Source: Vicinamibacteria bacterium (GTDB lineage: Bacteria; Acidobacteriota; Vicinamibacteria; Fen-336; JAGNNV01). From it: DNA of 8,026 bases. This document shows, one piece after another, positions 1 through 5,499 of this stretch. Numbering within the stretch: position 1 is the first letter of the stretch; each line of letters begins with the position of its first letter. The position numbers and the translations under genes were made by a program. The notes under the pieces were generated by a model. It saw nothing but the letters and a program-made list of their open reading frames with translations. It was not told where the DNA came from and did not search any database. The stretch covers positions 1-8,026 of the forward strand of contig JAENWE010000356.1 in assembly GCA_016650185.1 (NCBI GenBank). Reading direction: 5' to 3'.

Positions 1-449
1 ACCAGCTTGTCGCGGTCCTTGAAGGGCTTGACGGTCAGGAAGAACCGATCAAGATTGAATACGGAGGGGCGCAGCGCGTCTCCAAAGCGAACAAAGGGGG
101 ATGCGGGGTTGGGCGCCTCGCCCGTGCTGAAGCGCAAGCCGCCTCCGACTAGGGAATCGGACTTCGCTGATTCGATTCCAAATCGAATGCGGGTACGCAG
201 TCCGTCAATGCGGTCATCGCCGGACAAGAGATCATTCTCATCGTTGATGTCGGTGAAATCCTGGCGGAAGGTCAGCGACGCGGTGAACTTCAAGGGGAAG
301 GACGAGACGATCGAGGGCTCTTCTTTTTTGGATTCCGCTTTGGGCTCCGCCTTTGGCTCAGGCTTGGCCTCCTGGGCTGCGGCCATTCCGCCCAGCAGGA
401 AGGCGGCCAGCGCAACTCGAATCCCAGTTCCGGCTCGAATAGTTTTCAC
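1..449 (-). CDS. Porin-like outer-membrane protein, second paralogue (N-terminal 149 residues only)
   Basis: The gene runs off the left edge of the window, so the C-terminal part is missing. The GTG start at 449 is chosen because an in-frame TGA lies upstream and a GGGGG Shine-Dalgarno-like run (459-463) sits 9 bases before it; an in-frame TTG two codons earlier is the alternative. Residues 1-25 form a signal peptide (basic start, hydrophobic VALAAFLLGG core, cleavage near MAAA/Q). Residues 26-46 are a charged Lys/Pro/Glu linker (KPEPKAEPKAE). From about residue 50 amphipathic beta segments begin. Residues 61-143 align without gaps to the porin at 2839-4155, 46 of 83 identical by hand, including the shared block GEAPNPASPFVR. 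The pattern of an Arg-rich strand, then GLR-S-GEAPNP, then LD-F recalls the 'putative porin' (Porin_5-like) group; this assignment is from memory of the family. The role is presumably an outer-membrane channel with unknown substrate. Confidence 0.8.
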   Translation of the reverse strand, partial: MKTIRAGTGIRVALAAFLLGGMAAAQEAKPEPKAEPKAESKKEEPSIVSSFPLKFTASLTFRQDFTDINDENDLLSGDDRIDGLRTRIRFGIESAKSDSLVGGGLRFSTGEAPNPASPFVRFGDALRPSVFNLDRFFLTVKPFKDRDKL

Positions 450-458
450 CGGCAAAAT

Positions 459-463
459 CCCCC
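459..463 (-). promoter_or_regulatory. Ribosome binding site of the second porin
   Basis: On the minus strand the run CGGGGGA lies 9 bases before the GTG at 449 and only 3 bases before the alternative TTG at 455. The spacing favours the GTG. It is a G-rich, imperfect Shine-Dalgarno match, so the support is moderate. Confidence 0.45.
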
Positions 464-481
464 GAAACAGCGGCGTTGAGC

Positions 482-505
482 TTGATGGGCCTCTTCATGG
501 GCCTC
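482..505 (-). repeat. Tandem 12-base direct repeat in the leader of the second porin
   Basis: Two adjacent 12-base units (482-493 and 494-505) differ at a single position. On the minus strand the unit reads GAGGCCCATSAA, where S is G or C. They lie 33 bases or more upstream of the GTG start, inside the probable untranslated leader. They could be a protein- or RNA-binding site or a chance duplication; no function can be read from the sequence. Confidence 0.55.
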
Positions 506-560
506 TAGGCCAAAGAGAACGACAAGTCTTCGTGACGAGCGTGTGTCTACCGATCCCAAT

Positions 561-580
561 GTTCGCGGACCTTAGCGAAC
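561..580. promoter_or_regulatory. Inverted repeat overlapping the candidate -10, possible operator
   Basis: GTTCGC (561-566) and GCGAAC (575-580) are perfect inverted arms separated by 8 bases. The spacer contains the candidate -10 hexamer (569-574), and the left arm covers the predicted start of transcription. Such a placement is typical of repressor operators. It is equally possible as a weak hairpin in RNA or a chance match. Confidence 0.35.
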
Positions 581-597
581 CGACCGCACCTCGTCAA
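569..597 (-). promoter_or_regulatory. Candidate sigma-70-type promoter for the second porin
   Basis: On the minus strand TTGACG (592-597, five of six matches to TTGACA) is followed after 17 bases by TAAGGT (569-574, three of six matches to TATAAT). Transcription would start near 562 and give a leader of about 110 bases. The -35 and the spacing are good and the -10 is weak. A sigma-70-like consensus is assumed, and the host lineage is unknown. Confidence 0.35.
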
Positions 598-613
598 GCT
601 GAATAATTTCAGC
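598..613 (-). other. Hairpin, 6-bp stem with 4-base loop
   Basis: GCTGAA and TTCAGC are perfect complementary arms around a 4-base loop in the spacer between the di-heme protein and the second porin. It abuts the -35 candidate of the porin. No run of U follows in the minus-strand RNA, so it is not a canonical intrinsic terminator. Confidence 0.4.
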
Positions 614-651
614 CACAGGTAAGCCACGCCTGAGGGGGCCAAGCGTTTGAA

Positions 652-664
652 GCGGACTATCCGC
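652..664 (-). terminator. Small hairpin just after the di-heme oxidoreductase stop codon
   Basis: GCGGA-TAG-TCCGC forms a perfect 5-bp stem with a 3-base loop, starting 4 bases after the TAA stop of the di-heme gene. The position suggests a role at the 3' end of the message, but the stem is short and no T-tract follows. It may only stabilise the transcript end or be incidental. Confidence 0.25.
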
Positions 665-668
665 CGGC

Positions 669-2789
669 TTACAACTCTTTCAAGAAGTCGATAACGGCTT
701 GCTGATCGGCGGATGAAAGGGATCGAAAGCGGCGAATGACCTCGCGGGACTCGGAACGATTCCGCTGCGAGATGGAGGTGGTATACGGCGGGCAGATGTC
801 GTCCGCGCTGGAGTAGCGGATCTCGCCGACCCTGCGTCCGGAAGGCACCGGGCAACCGCCGGCCGCCGGTGTCTTCGCGTCATCGGGCGGAGGCAAATCA
901 TGCATCTCGATGACGGCACGAAGCGCGTCGTCGAAGGTGCGGACGACGAGGGGTCCGTTCGTGACTTCGGAGTTCGAGTACACGGTGCCGGCGGGGTAGC
1001 TGTCGCGTGTAAAGCGACTCAGGTAGACGCGGGCGTCGTGAAGGAAAGGCGGTCCGACCTTGCCGATGCCCATGAGGGGTGGCGTGCGGAATTCCTTGCC
1101 GTTGGCCAGACCCTGCAAACCGATGAGCGCGTCGTCCGCCAGATTACGGGGCAAGTCCAGGGTGTTAAAGCCGTTACGCACCATGACCACAGGATCGCGA
1201 GGCGTGGAGGCGATCCTTTCCGACGTCACCTCAGGGCCCTCGTGGAGGAGGAGATCGGAGAAGATAGGAGCGTAGACGTTCGACAGATGTCGCCCCCCCG
1301 TAGCGGATGGCGACTTGCCGGTGGTGTGAACCGGGGTGTGGCAACCGGCGCAGTTCAGTCCTCGATCAAGTTGATTGATCGCGTTCTTGTCGCGACTGTC
1401 ATCTCCACCTACGGCCATCCGTCCAGGGATCATCCGGTTTGCGAAGGCGACCAGATCGATGCCGAAGAGCTGCGCTCCGCGCTGAACCGAGGCCTCGGGA
1501 GTGCCCGGCGCACGAGCCGCATTGGGGTCGGACGAGCGCAGGATCGAAAGCAGCGTCGCGCCGAACTCGGGAGGGGCGGTCAGCCGGACGAACTGCCGGC
1601 ACGAGAAAACCGCGGAAACCGGAAGCTCCGGATCCGGCACCTTGTCCTCGCAACCAGCAACCCCGACGTTCGCCGGGTTGTTCGGTTCGAGGGGCGTGAG
1701 TTCGGTGGTGAAGCCCAACTCCCCCTGGATTCCTCCGGTGATGAACTGCAACACCGTTGGACCTGCCGCACGTAGCCCGAAGCGGCTGAGGCGGACCAAC
1801 GGATCGCCGCCCACGAAAGCCTGGTTCGAGCTGTTCTCATTGTGGCGGCCACTGATGCAGTCGCCCGGGCACTCCGCGAAGCGAGACACGCCTAGTCGCA
1901 GGCTCGATTCGTGGTCTCTCGCGTCGGTGGGGTCGTCGTTGGCGGCGATGTTCTCGGCAGGAATGGCTTCCATCAGGCCCCGCCCGATATAAGGCGGCCC
2001 GGCTCGCTCTCCGACCGCGCGCCGGAGCCCGACCGGGGAAAGACCCGTGGCGGGGTCTATGCCGCCCCGCAGGAAGGGATCCACCTCAACAGGCAGGATT
2101 GGATCGGGTCGGCAGGTGGAAATCGAGGGTCTTGTGTGCTGGACGAAGCCGTTGAAATTGGCCAAGGGCTCGAACGTGCCTCCGGAGGGTGAGAAGTCGC
2201 CGAAGATCGTGAAGGCTGCAGTCTTTCCGGTGTTGGTTAGAGCGTCAAGGTTATCGGCCGCGCGTCCGCCGCCGCTGGTGGGGTCATAGGATGTGTATCG
2301 GAAGTTGGTGGGTGTCGACCGTGCGGCGCGAGAGATGTGCGAGTTCACGCCCAGCAAGCCTGGCACGGCGTCGTCGGCGCTGAGGTGGCATCCCATGCAG
2401 CGCTTTTGATTGTTCACGGGCCCCAGCCCCTCGGCCGCCGTATGCTCAGTGGTGAAGAAGGTCATCCCCTCCATAAGGGAGACCTTCTCCTCGTCGTTAA
2501 GACTCGGGTAGCCAAACGCGGGAATATCGCCGGCCGTTAGCGGGGCCGGACCAACCTCCGCAAACTGGGCGCGGGGTACACGTTCGACAGGCCTTCGCTG
2601 GGAGTTGTCGGTGGGACCGGCGACCGCCGATAGATCGCGGTCCTGGATAGTGGGTAGGCTGTCGGTGATGCTGCCCTTCTGCTCGCAGCCGCCGAGCGCA
2701 GCGGTGAGCGCGAGGCCAGCCATCAGAAGCGCGGTCCGCATGATACGCCGCGCGTTCGCGGACGACGTGTGACGCAACAATTTGAGCAT
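669..2789 (-). CDS. Di-heme c-type oxidoreductase lipoprotein (DHOR/DUF1111 family, MauG/cytochrome c peroxidase-like)
   Basis: This 706-residue protein starts at the ATG at 2789, with GAGGA (2795-2799) 5 bases upstream; other in-frame ATGs lie 12 and 48 bases further upstream. Residues 1-34 form a lipoprotein signal peptide (twin Arg, then a hydrophobic stretch) ending in LGG|C35, a clear lipobox, so it should be exported and membrane-anchored. The two heme c sites are CMGCH (131-135, after EGLGPVNNQKR) and CAGCH (480-484). Family-typical DHOR motifs follow in order: GRGLMEAIP near 269-277, SRFGLRA at 335-341, SDLLLHEG at 511-518, EFRTPPLMGIG at 566-576 and FLHDAR at 582-587. The C-terminus has the usual LSSADQQAVIDFL-like ending. 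The family resembles di-heme peroxidases that pass electrons between hemes or oxidise protein or small-molecule substrates; the actual substrate is unknown. It lies 49 bases after a porin gene, so co-transcription is likely. An apparent insertion precedes the second heme, and seven non-heme cysteines occur after the lipobox. Confidence 0.9.
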   Translation of the reverse strand: MLKLLRHTSSANARRIMRTALLMAGLALTAALGGCEQKGSITDSLPTIQDRDLSAVAGPTDNSQRRPVERVPRAQFAEVGPAPLTAGDIPAFGYPSLNDEEKVSLMEGMTFFTTEHTAAEGLGPVNNQKRCMGCHLSADDAVPGLLGVNSHISRAARSTPTNFRYTSYDPTSGGGRAADNLDALTNTGKTAAFTIFGDFSPSGGTFEPLANFNGFVQHTRPSISTCRPDPILPVEVDPFLRGGIDPATGLSPVGLRRAVGERAGPPYIGRGLMEAIPAENIAANDDPTDARDHESSLRLGVSRFAECPGDCISGRHNENSSNQAFVGGDPLVRLSRFGLRAAGPTVLQFITGGIQGELGFTTELTPLEPNNPANVGVAGCEDKVPDPELPVSAVFSCRQFVRLTAPPEFGATLLSILRSSDPNAARAPGTPEASVQRGAQLFGIDLVAFANRMIPGRMAVGGDDSRDKNAINQLDRGLNCAGCHTPVHTTGKSPSATGGRHLSNVYAPIFSDLLLHEGPEVTSERIASTPRDPVVMVRNGFNTLDLPRNLADDALIGLQGLANGKEFRTPPLMGIGKVGPPFLHDARVYLSRFTRDSYPAGTVYSNSEVTNGPLVVRTFDDALRAVIEMHDLPPPDDAKTPAAGGCPVPSGRRVGEIRYSSADDICPPYTTSISQRNRSESREVIRRFRSLSSADQQAVIDFLKEL

Positions 2790-2794
2790 CGAAG

Positions 2795-2799
2795 TCCTC
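2795..2799 (-). promoter_or_regulatory. Ribosome binding site that decides the start of the di-heme gene
   Basis: GAGGA is spaced 5 bases from the ATG at 2789. It makes this ATG a better start than the in-frame ATGs at 2801 and 2837, and it gives a signal peptide of normal length ahead of the lipobox. Confidence 0.55.
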
Positions 2800-2838
2800 A
2801 TCAACTGTGAGAAGTGGTCCTCGGAGAAGGCGCTCATC

Positions 2839-4155
2839 TCAGAAATCCCAGACGATGGCCATGAAGGTCCGCTTAATCCTGGTGCTGCGGTTGGGCAAGC
2901 CATCGAACTTGAAGAACGAGGCGCTGAGGGCGAGATTCTTGTGTATCCGGTAATCGCCGGTGACCTCGAAGCCCTTCACGTCCGTGCCGGCTCCGAGGTC
3001 CGAGTCGGCGTAGGTTCCGAGGGCCGCGTCCGCTTCAACCTTGCGCCACGTGCCGTGAAGGCTGAATGGCTTCAGCCTTCGCGTGAGGTCGCCACCAACC
3101 AGACCGAGGCTGACTCCGTATCCGTCCGCCTCGGAGAGAACCGAAGAGTTGTGGGCGTATTGCCCGAAAAAGACGATCTCAGATTTACCGAGGAGAGGAA
3201 CTTTGACCGGCATCGCGGCCTGAGCGGACGCCGCGAAGATGTCGAACTCATTCTCGCGAAAGATGTGGACGCCGGAACCGACATCCACCTCGGCGTTGGT
3301 GATCTGAAAGCCGCTCCTGAGGAGGAAGGCAGACTGGCCGGGGAGCAATGAAGCGCTTTGCCCCGGCTCGAAACTCGGCGCCCTCGCTCCCGAATTCAGA
3401 TTCTGCCAGTGGTAATACTCCGCGGCCAGGGTCACCCGCCGGACCTTGAGCTTCAGCTGGTCCGCCCACAAAGAAGTGTCGCCCACCAGTCCGGAGAAGC
3501 GCGCTTGCTGGAACCACTCGACAATGAAGTACCCGGCCACGTTCTCAAGGGTGATGGCCTGGCCCTCCGTATCCTTCTTAATCAGGAGGGTATGGAGGGC
3601 GGCGCCCACGGGAGAGATGTCGTCATCCATAACCATTTCGCCGCGGAGCACGCCTTTGTCCCCTCGCCAGAAAGGCTGAGGCATCTTGCCGAACACTGCA
3701 TGGACCCGCTCCTTGTTGCCGAAGGGGCGGAGGTCGACATAGAACTGATCCAAGCCGAAAGTCACGGGCCGGAAGCCGTTACCGAGGCGGACGAAAGGAG
3801 ATGCGGGATTCGGCGCTTCCCCCGCGCTCACCCTGAGGCCGCCGCTGACGCTGGACGTTGTGTCCTTGAACTCCATCCCGAACCGCAATCGGGTCAACAA
3901 GCCGTAGATGCTGTTGCCGGGAAGAAGGAAATCGGGCTTGTCCTGAATGGTGGTGAAGTCCTGGCGCAGCGTGACATTCGCGAAGAATCGAATGGGAATA
4001 CTGGCGGTCATCGCGGGGGCGGGCGAGGGAGTCGCGGTCGCTTCTGGCGTCGGAGTTTCCGCCGGTCGCGGCAGGCCGTCGGCCAGCGCGTACGACGTCA
4101 TGAAAGCAATGCTCGCGATCCGCATCAGCGCGGCTGCAAATCTGGACACGTTCAA
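2839..4155 (-). CDS. Porin-like outer-membrane beta-barrel protein, first paralogue
   Basis: The protein has 438 residues. The start is a TTG at 4155, chosen because a perfect AGGAGG lies 7 bases upstream; a GTG at 4149 and an ATG at 4125 (residue 11) are alternatives. Residues 1-25 are a signal peptide ending in ALA|D. Residues 27-49 are a Pro/Thr/Ala-rich linker (ETPTPEATATPSPAP). The rest is made of alternating amphipathic strands and turns typical of a beta-barrel, and the chain ends in a terminal Phe (IVWDF), as the outer-membrane assembly signal requires. The region around residues 64-146 shares GEAPNPASPFVR and flanking residues with the partial porin at 1-449. The pattern recalls Porin_5-type 'putative porins'; a phosphate-selective O/P-like porin is the alternative. 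It heads the minus-strand run and precedes the di-heme lipoprotein by 49 bases. The channel substrate is unknown. Confidence 0.82.
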   Translation of the reverse strand: MNVSRFAAALMRIASIAFMTSYALADGLPRPAETPTPEATATPSPAPAMTASIPIRFFANVTLRQDFTTIQDKPDFLLPGNSIYGLLTRLRFGMEFKDTTSSVSGGLRVSAGEAPNPASPFVRLGNGFRPVTFGLDQFYVDLRPFGNKERVHAVFGKMPQPFWRGDKGVLRGEMVMDDDISPVGAALHTLLIKKDTEGQAITLENVAGYFIVEWFQQARFSGLVGDTSLWADQLKLKVRRVTLAAEYYHWQNLNSGARAPSFEPGQSASLLPGQSAFLLRSGFQITNAEVDVGSGVHIFRENEFDIFAASAQAAMPVKVPLLGKSEIVFFGQYAHNSSVLSEADGYGVSLGLVGGDLTRRLKPFSLHGTWRKVEADAALGTYADSDLGAGTDVKGFEVTGDYRIHKNLALSASFFKFDGLPNRSTRIKRTFMAIVWDF

Positions 4156-4162
4156 AGCGTTG

Positions 4163-4168
4163 CCTCCT
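4163..4168 (-). promoter_or_regulatory. Strong ribosome binding site supporting a TTG start
   Basis: On the minus strand a full AGGAGG stands 7 bases before the TTG at 4155 and 13 bases before the next candidate GTG. The spacing is optimal only for the TTG, which is why this rare start codon is preferred. Confidence 0.7.
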
Positions 4169-4184
4169 TTGTCGATTCCCCGCG

Positions 4185-4214
4185 ACCATACATGAATCTA
4201 GTTGGACCCAGCAA
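4185..4214 (-). promoter_or_regulatory. Weak candidate promoter for the first porin
   Basis: On the minus strand TTGCTG (4209-4214) and TATGGT (4185-4190) are separated by 18 bases. Transcription would start near 4178 and give a leader of about 20-25 bases holding the AGGAGG. Each hexamer matches the sigma-70 consensus only partly, so this is a suggestion based mainly on position. Confidence 0.25.
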
Positions 4215-4289
4215 GTACTTTACGCGTGAGGGCAAAAATATTTCGCCCGACATCCTCTAAGGTGTGCCATATTCGTCCACTCTGGGTGT

Positions 4290-4330
4290 ATTCTCAAAAG
4301 ATCTCGTTCGAGAGCGTCCCCGTAGAGAAT
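4290..4330 (+). other. Nested inverted repeats in the leader of tal
   Basis: An outer pair ATTCTC (4290-4295) and GAGAAT (4325-4330) encloses an inner pair TCTCG (4302-4306) and CGAGA (4309-4313) with only two bases between the inner arms. The structure ends 16 bases before the AGGAGG of tal. It could be an operator or an RNA structure in the leader. The stems are short and the right-hand internal loop is 11 bases, so chance is possible. Confidence 0.3.
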
Positions 4331-4346
4331 CACTCAAGAAATCCTC

Positions 4347-4352
4347 AGGAGG
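4347..4352 (+). promoter_or_regulatory. Ribosome binding site of tal
   Basis: A perfect AGGAGG is followed by TTTT and the ATG at 4357. It fixes the start at 4357 rather than at the in-frame ATG at 4264, which would add 31 residues unlike any transaldolase N-terminus. Confidence 0.75.
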
Positions 4353-4356
4353 TTTT

Positions 4357-5349
4357 ATGTCTTCGATACTCGATCAGTTGAAATCCATGACCGTCGCGGT
4401 GGCTGACACCGGAGACATCAAGTCGATCAAGCAGTTCACCCCGCGCGATGCCACCACCAACCCGTCATTGATCACGGTGGCGGCCGGAATGCCCGAGTAC
4501 GCGGACGTGGTGGAGGGCGCTTTGACCTGTGCCGAGAAGCAGGCCGGAGAGGGTGCGTCCTCGGACAAAGTGGTGGGCTTTGCCATGGACCGGCTGGCCG
4601 TCGAGTTCGGTCTGCGTATTCTGCAGATTGTCCCCGGTCGCGTGTCCACCGAGGTCGACGCCCGGCTTTCGTACGATACGAACGCCAGCATCGAGAAGGC
4701 CCGCTACTTGATCGGGCAGTACGCGGCGGCGGGCATCGGGCGCGAGCGCGTCCTCATCAAACTCGCGGCCACGTGGGAGGGGATTCGAGCCGCCGAGATC
4801 CTGCAAAAAGAGGGGATCAACTGCAACCTGACCCTGGTCTTCGGGCTGCACCAGGCCATCGCCTGCGCCGAAGCCGGCGTCCGCCTGATTTCCCCGTTCG
4901 TCGGGCGCATCCTGGATTGGTATAAGAAGGATACAGGTCGGGACTCCTACCCTCCGGCCGAGGATCCAGGAGTTGTTTCCGTCACCGCGATCTACAACTA
5001 CTACAAGAAGCATGGCTACCAGACCGAGGTCATGGGCGCGTCGTTCCGCAATTCGGGTGAGATCATCGAACTCGCCGGTTGCGACCTGCTCACCATCGCT
5101 CCCAACCTGTTGGCCGAGCTGCAGTCACAGACCGGAACCCTGGTGCGCAAACTCGATCCGGCCAAGGCCGCCTCGATGGATATTCCCAAGACACCGGTGG
5201 ATGAGGCGACCTTCCGGAAGATGCACGAAGCAGATCGCATGGCCAATGACAAGCTCGACGAGGGCATTAAGGGCTTCTCCAAGGCGATCGTCGCCCTTGA
5301 GAAACTGCTGACCGAAAAAGTCAGCGCGGTGGCGGCGAAGGCAAGCTAA
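4357..5349 (+). CDS. tal: Transaldolase, TalB type
   Basis: Transaldolase moves a dihydroxyacetone unit between sedoheptulose 7-phosphate and glyceraldehyde 3-phosphate to give erythrose 4-phosphate and fructose 6-phosphate, in the cytosol, as part of the non-oxidative pentose phosphate pathway. The protein has 330 residues, close to the classical 316-335-residue TalB class and clearly not the short class of about 220. Landmark blocks are VADTGD (15-20), DATTNPSLI (31-39), RVLIKLAATWEG (131-142), NCNLTL (155-160) and GASFRN (227-232). The Schiff-base lysine is K135. Counterparts of the E. coli active-site residues D17, N35, E96, N154, T156, S176, R181 and S226 are all present, here as D17, N35, E99, N157, T159, S179, R184 and S229. 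It is the first gene of the plus-strand cluster, 150 bases ahead of pgi. Confidence 0.97.
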   Translation: MSSILDQLKSMTVAVADTGDIKSIKQFTPRDATTNPSLITVAAGMPEYADVVEGALTCAEKQAGEGASSDKVVGFAMDRLAVEFGLRILQIVPGRVSTEVDARLSYDTNASIEKARYLIGQYAAAGIGRERVLIKLAATWEGIRAAEILQKEGINCNLTLVFGLHQAIACAEAGVRLISPFVGRILDWYKKDTGRDSYPPAEDPGVVSVTAIYNYYKKHGYQTEVMGASFRNSGEIIELAGCDLLTIAPNLLAELQSQTGTLVRKLDPAKAASMDIPKTPVDEATFRKMHEADRMANDKLDEGIKGFSKAIVALEKLLTEKVSAVAAKAS

Positions 5350-5355
5350 AGACAT

Positions 5356-5381
5356 CCGGCCCCTGTTCGGTTTGTGGCCGG
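5356..5381 (+). other. Weak inverted repeat after tal
   Basis: CCGGCC (5356-5361) and GGCCGG (5376-5381) are perfect 6-base arms around a 14-base loop, beginning 6 bases after the tal stop. No T-run follows, so it is not a standard intrinsic terminator. It may slow transcription or protect the tal message end; the remaining bases up to pgi show nothing else clear. Confidence 0.25.
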
Positions 5382-5483
5382 CGTCCCCCGTGGCCCTGGC
5401 GTGTTCGCCTGAGGCCATGGGTCGGCTCCAGACCGGACTGACTTTCGTGAAGGCACGCCGACTCGACGTCGTCATAACAAACG

Positions 5484-5489
5484 CAGGAG
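5484..5489 (+). promoter_or_regulatory. Ribosome binding site of pgi
   Basis: CAGGAG lies 10 bases before the ATG at 5500. The spacing is slightly long but acceptable, and the resulting N-terminus has the expected length for the family. Confidence 0.5.
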
Positions 5490-5499
5490 CGAACAAGAC

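Larger units (their letters stand above)
4156..4356. other. Divergent intergenic region between the porin operon and the tal-pgi-gnd cluster
   Basis: These 201 bases separate two oppositely read gene groups and are more AT-rich in the middle (for example GGCAAAAATATTTCGCC near 4231-4247) than the coding parts. Both groups must be expressed from promoters here or within it. I see no plus-strand promoter with good -35 and -10 boxes at proper spacing; TATTCT at 4289-4294 is a possible lone -10. No protein-coding gene is evident: an in-frame extension of tal back to 4264 lacks a ribosome site and is rejected. Confidence 0.6.

Noticed and set aside
7..606. A 199-codon plus-strand open frame opposite the second porin and its leader
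   Set aside because: The minus strand encodes a clear paralogue of the other porin across the same bases.
900..1775. A 291-codon plus-strand open frame opposite the di-heme gene
   Set aside because: The opposite strand carries CXXCH motifs and the DHOR signatures; this frame resembles no known family and lacks a ribosome site.
3358..4260. A 300-codon plus-strand open frame opposite the first porin
   Set aside because: The minus-strand reading has a signal peptide, a strong ribosome site, a terminal Phe and a paralogue; the plus-strand translation has none of these and looks like low-complexity shadow.
4264..4356. An N-terminal extension of tal from the ATG at 4264
   Set aside because: The 31 extra residues are unlike transaldolases, there is no ribosome site before 4264, and a perfect AGGAGG precedes the ATG at 4357.
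5464..5471. Palindrome CGACGTCG before pgi
   Set aside because: A single 8-base palindrome is common in GC-rich DNA, and there is no second copy or promoter next to it.
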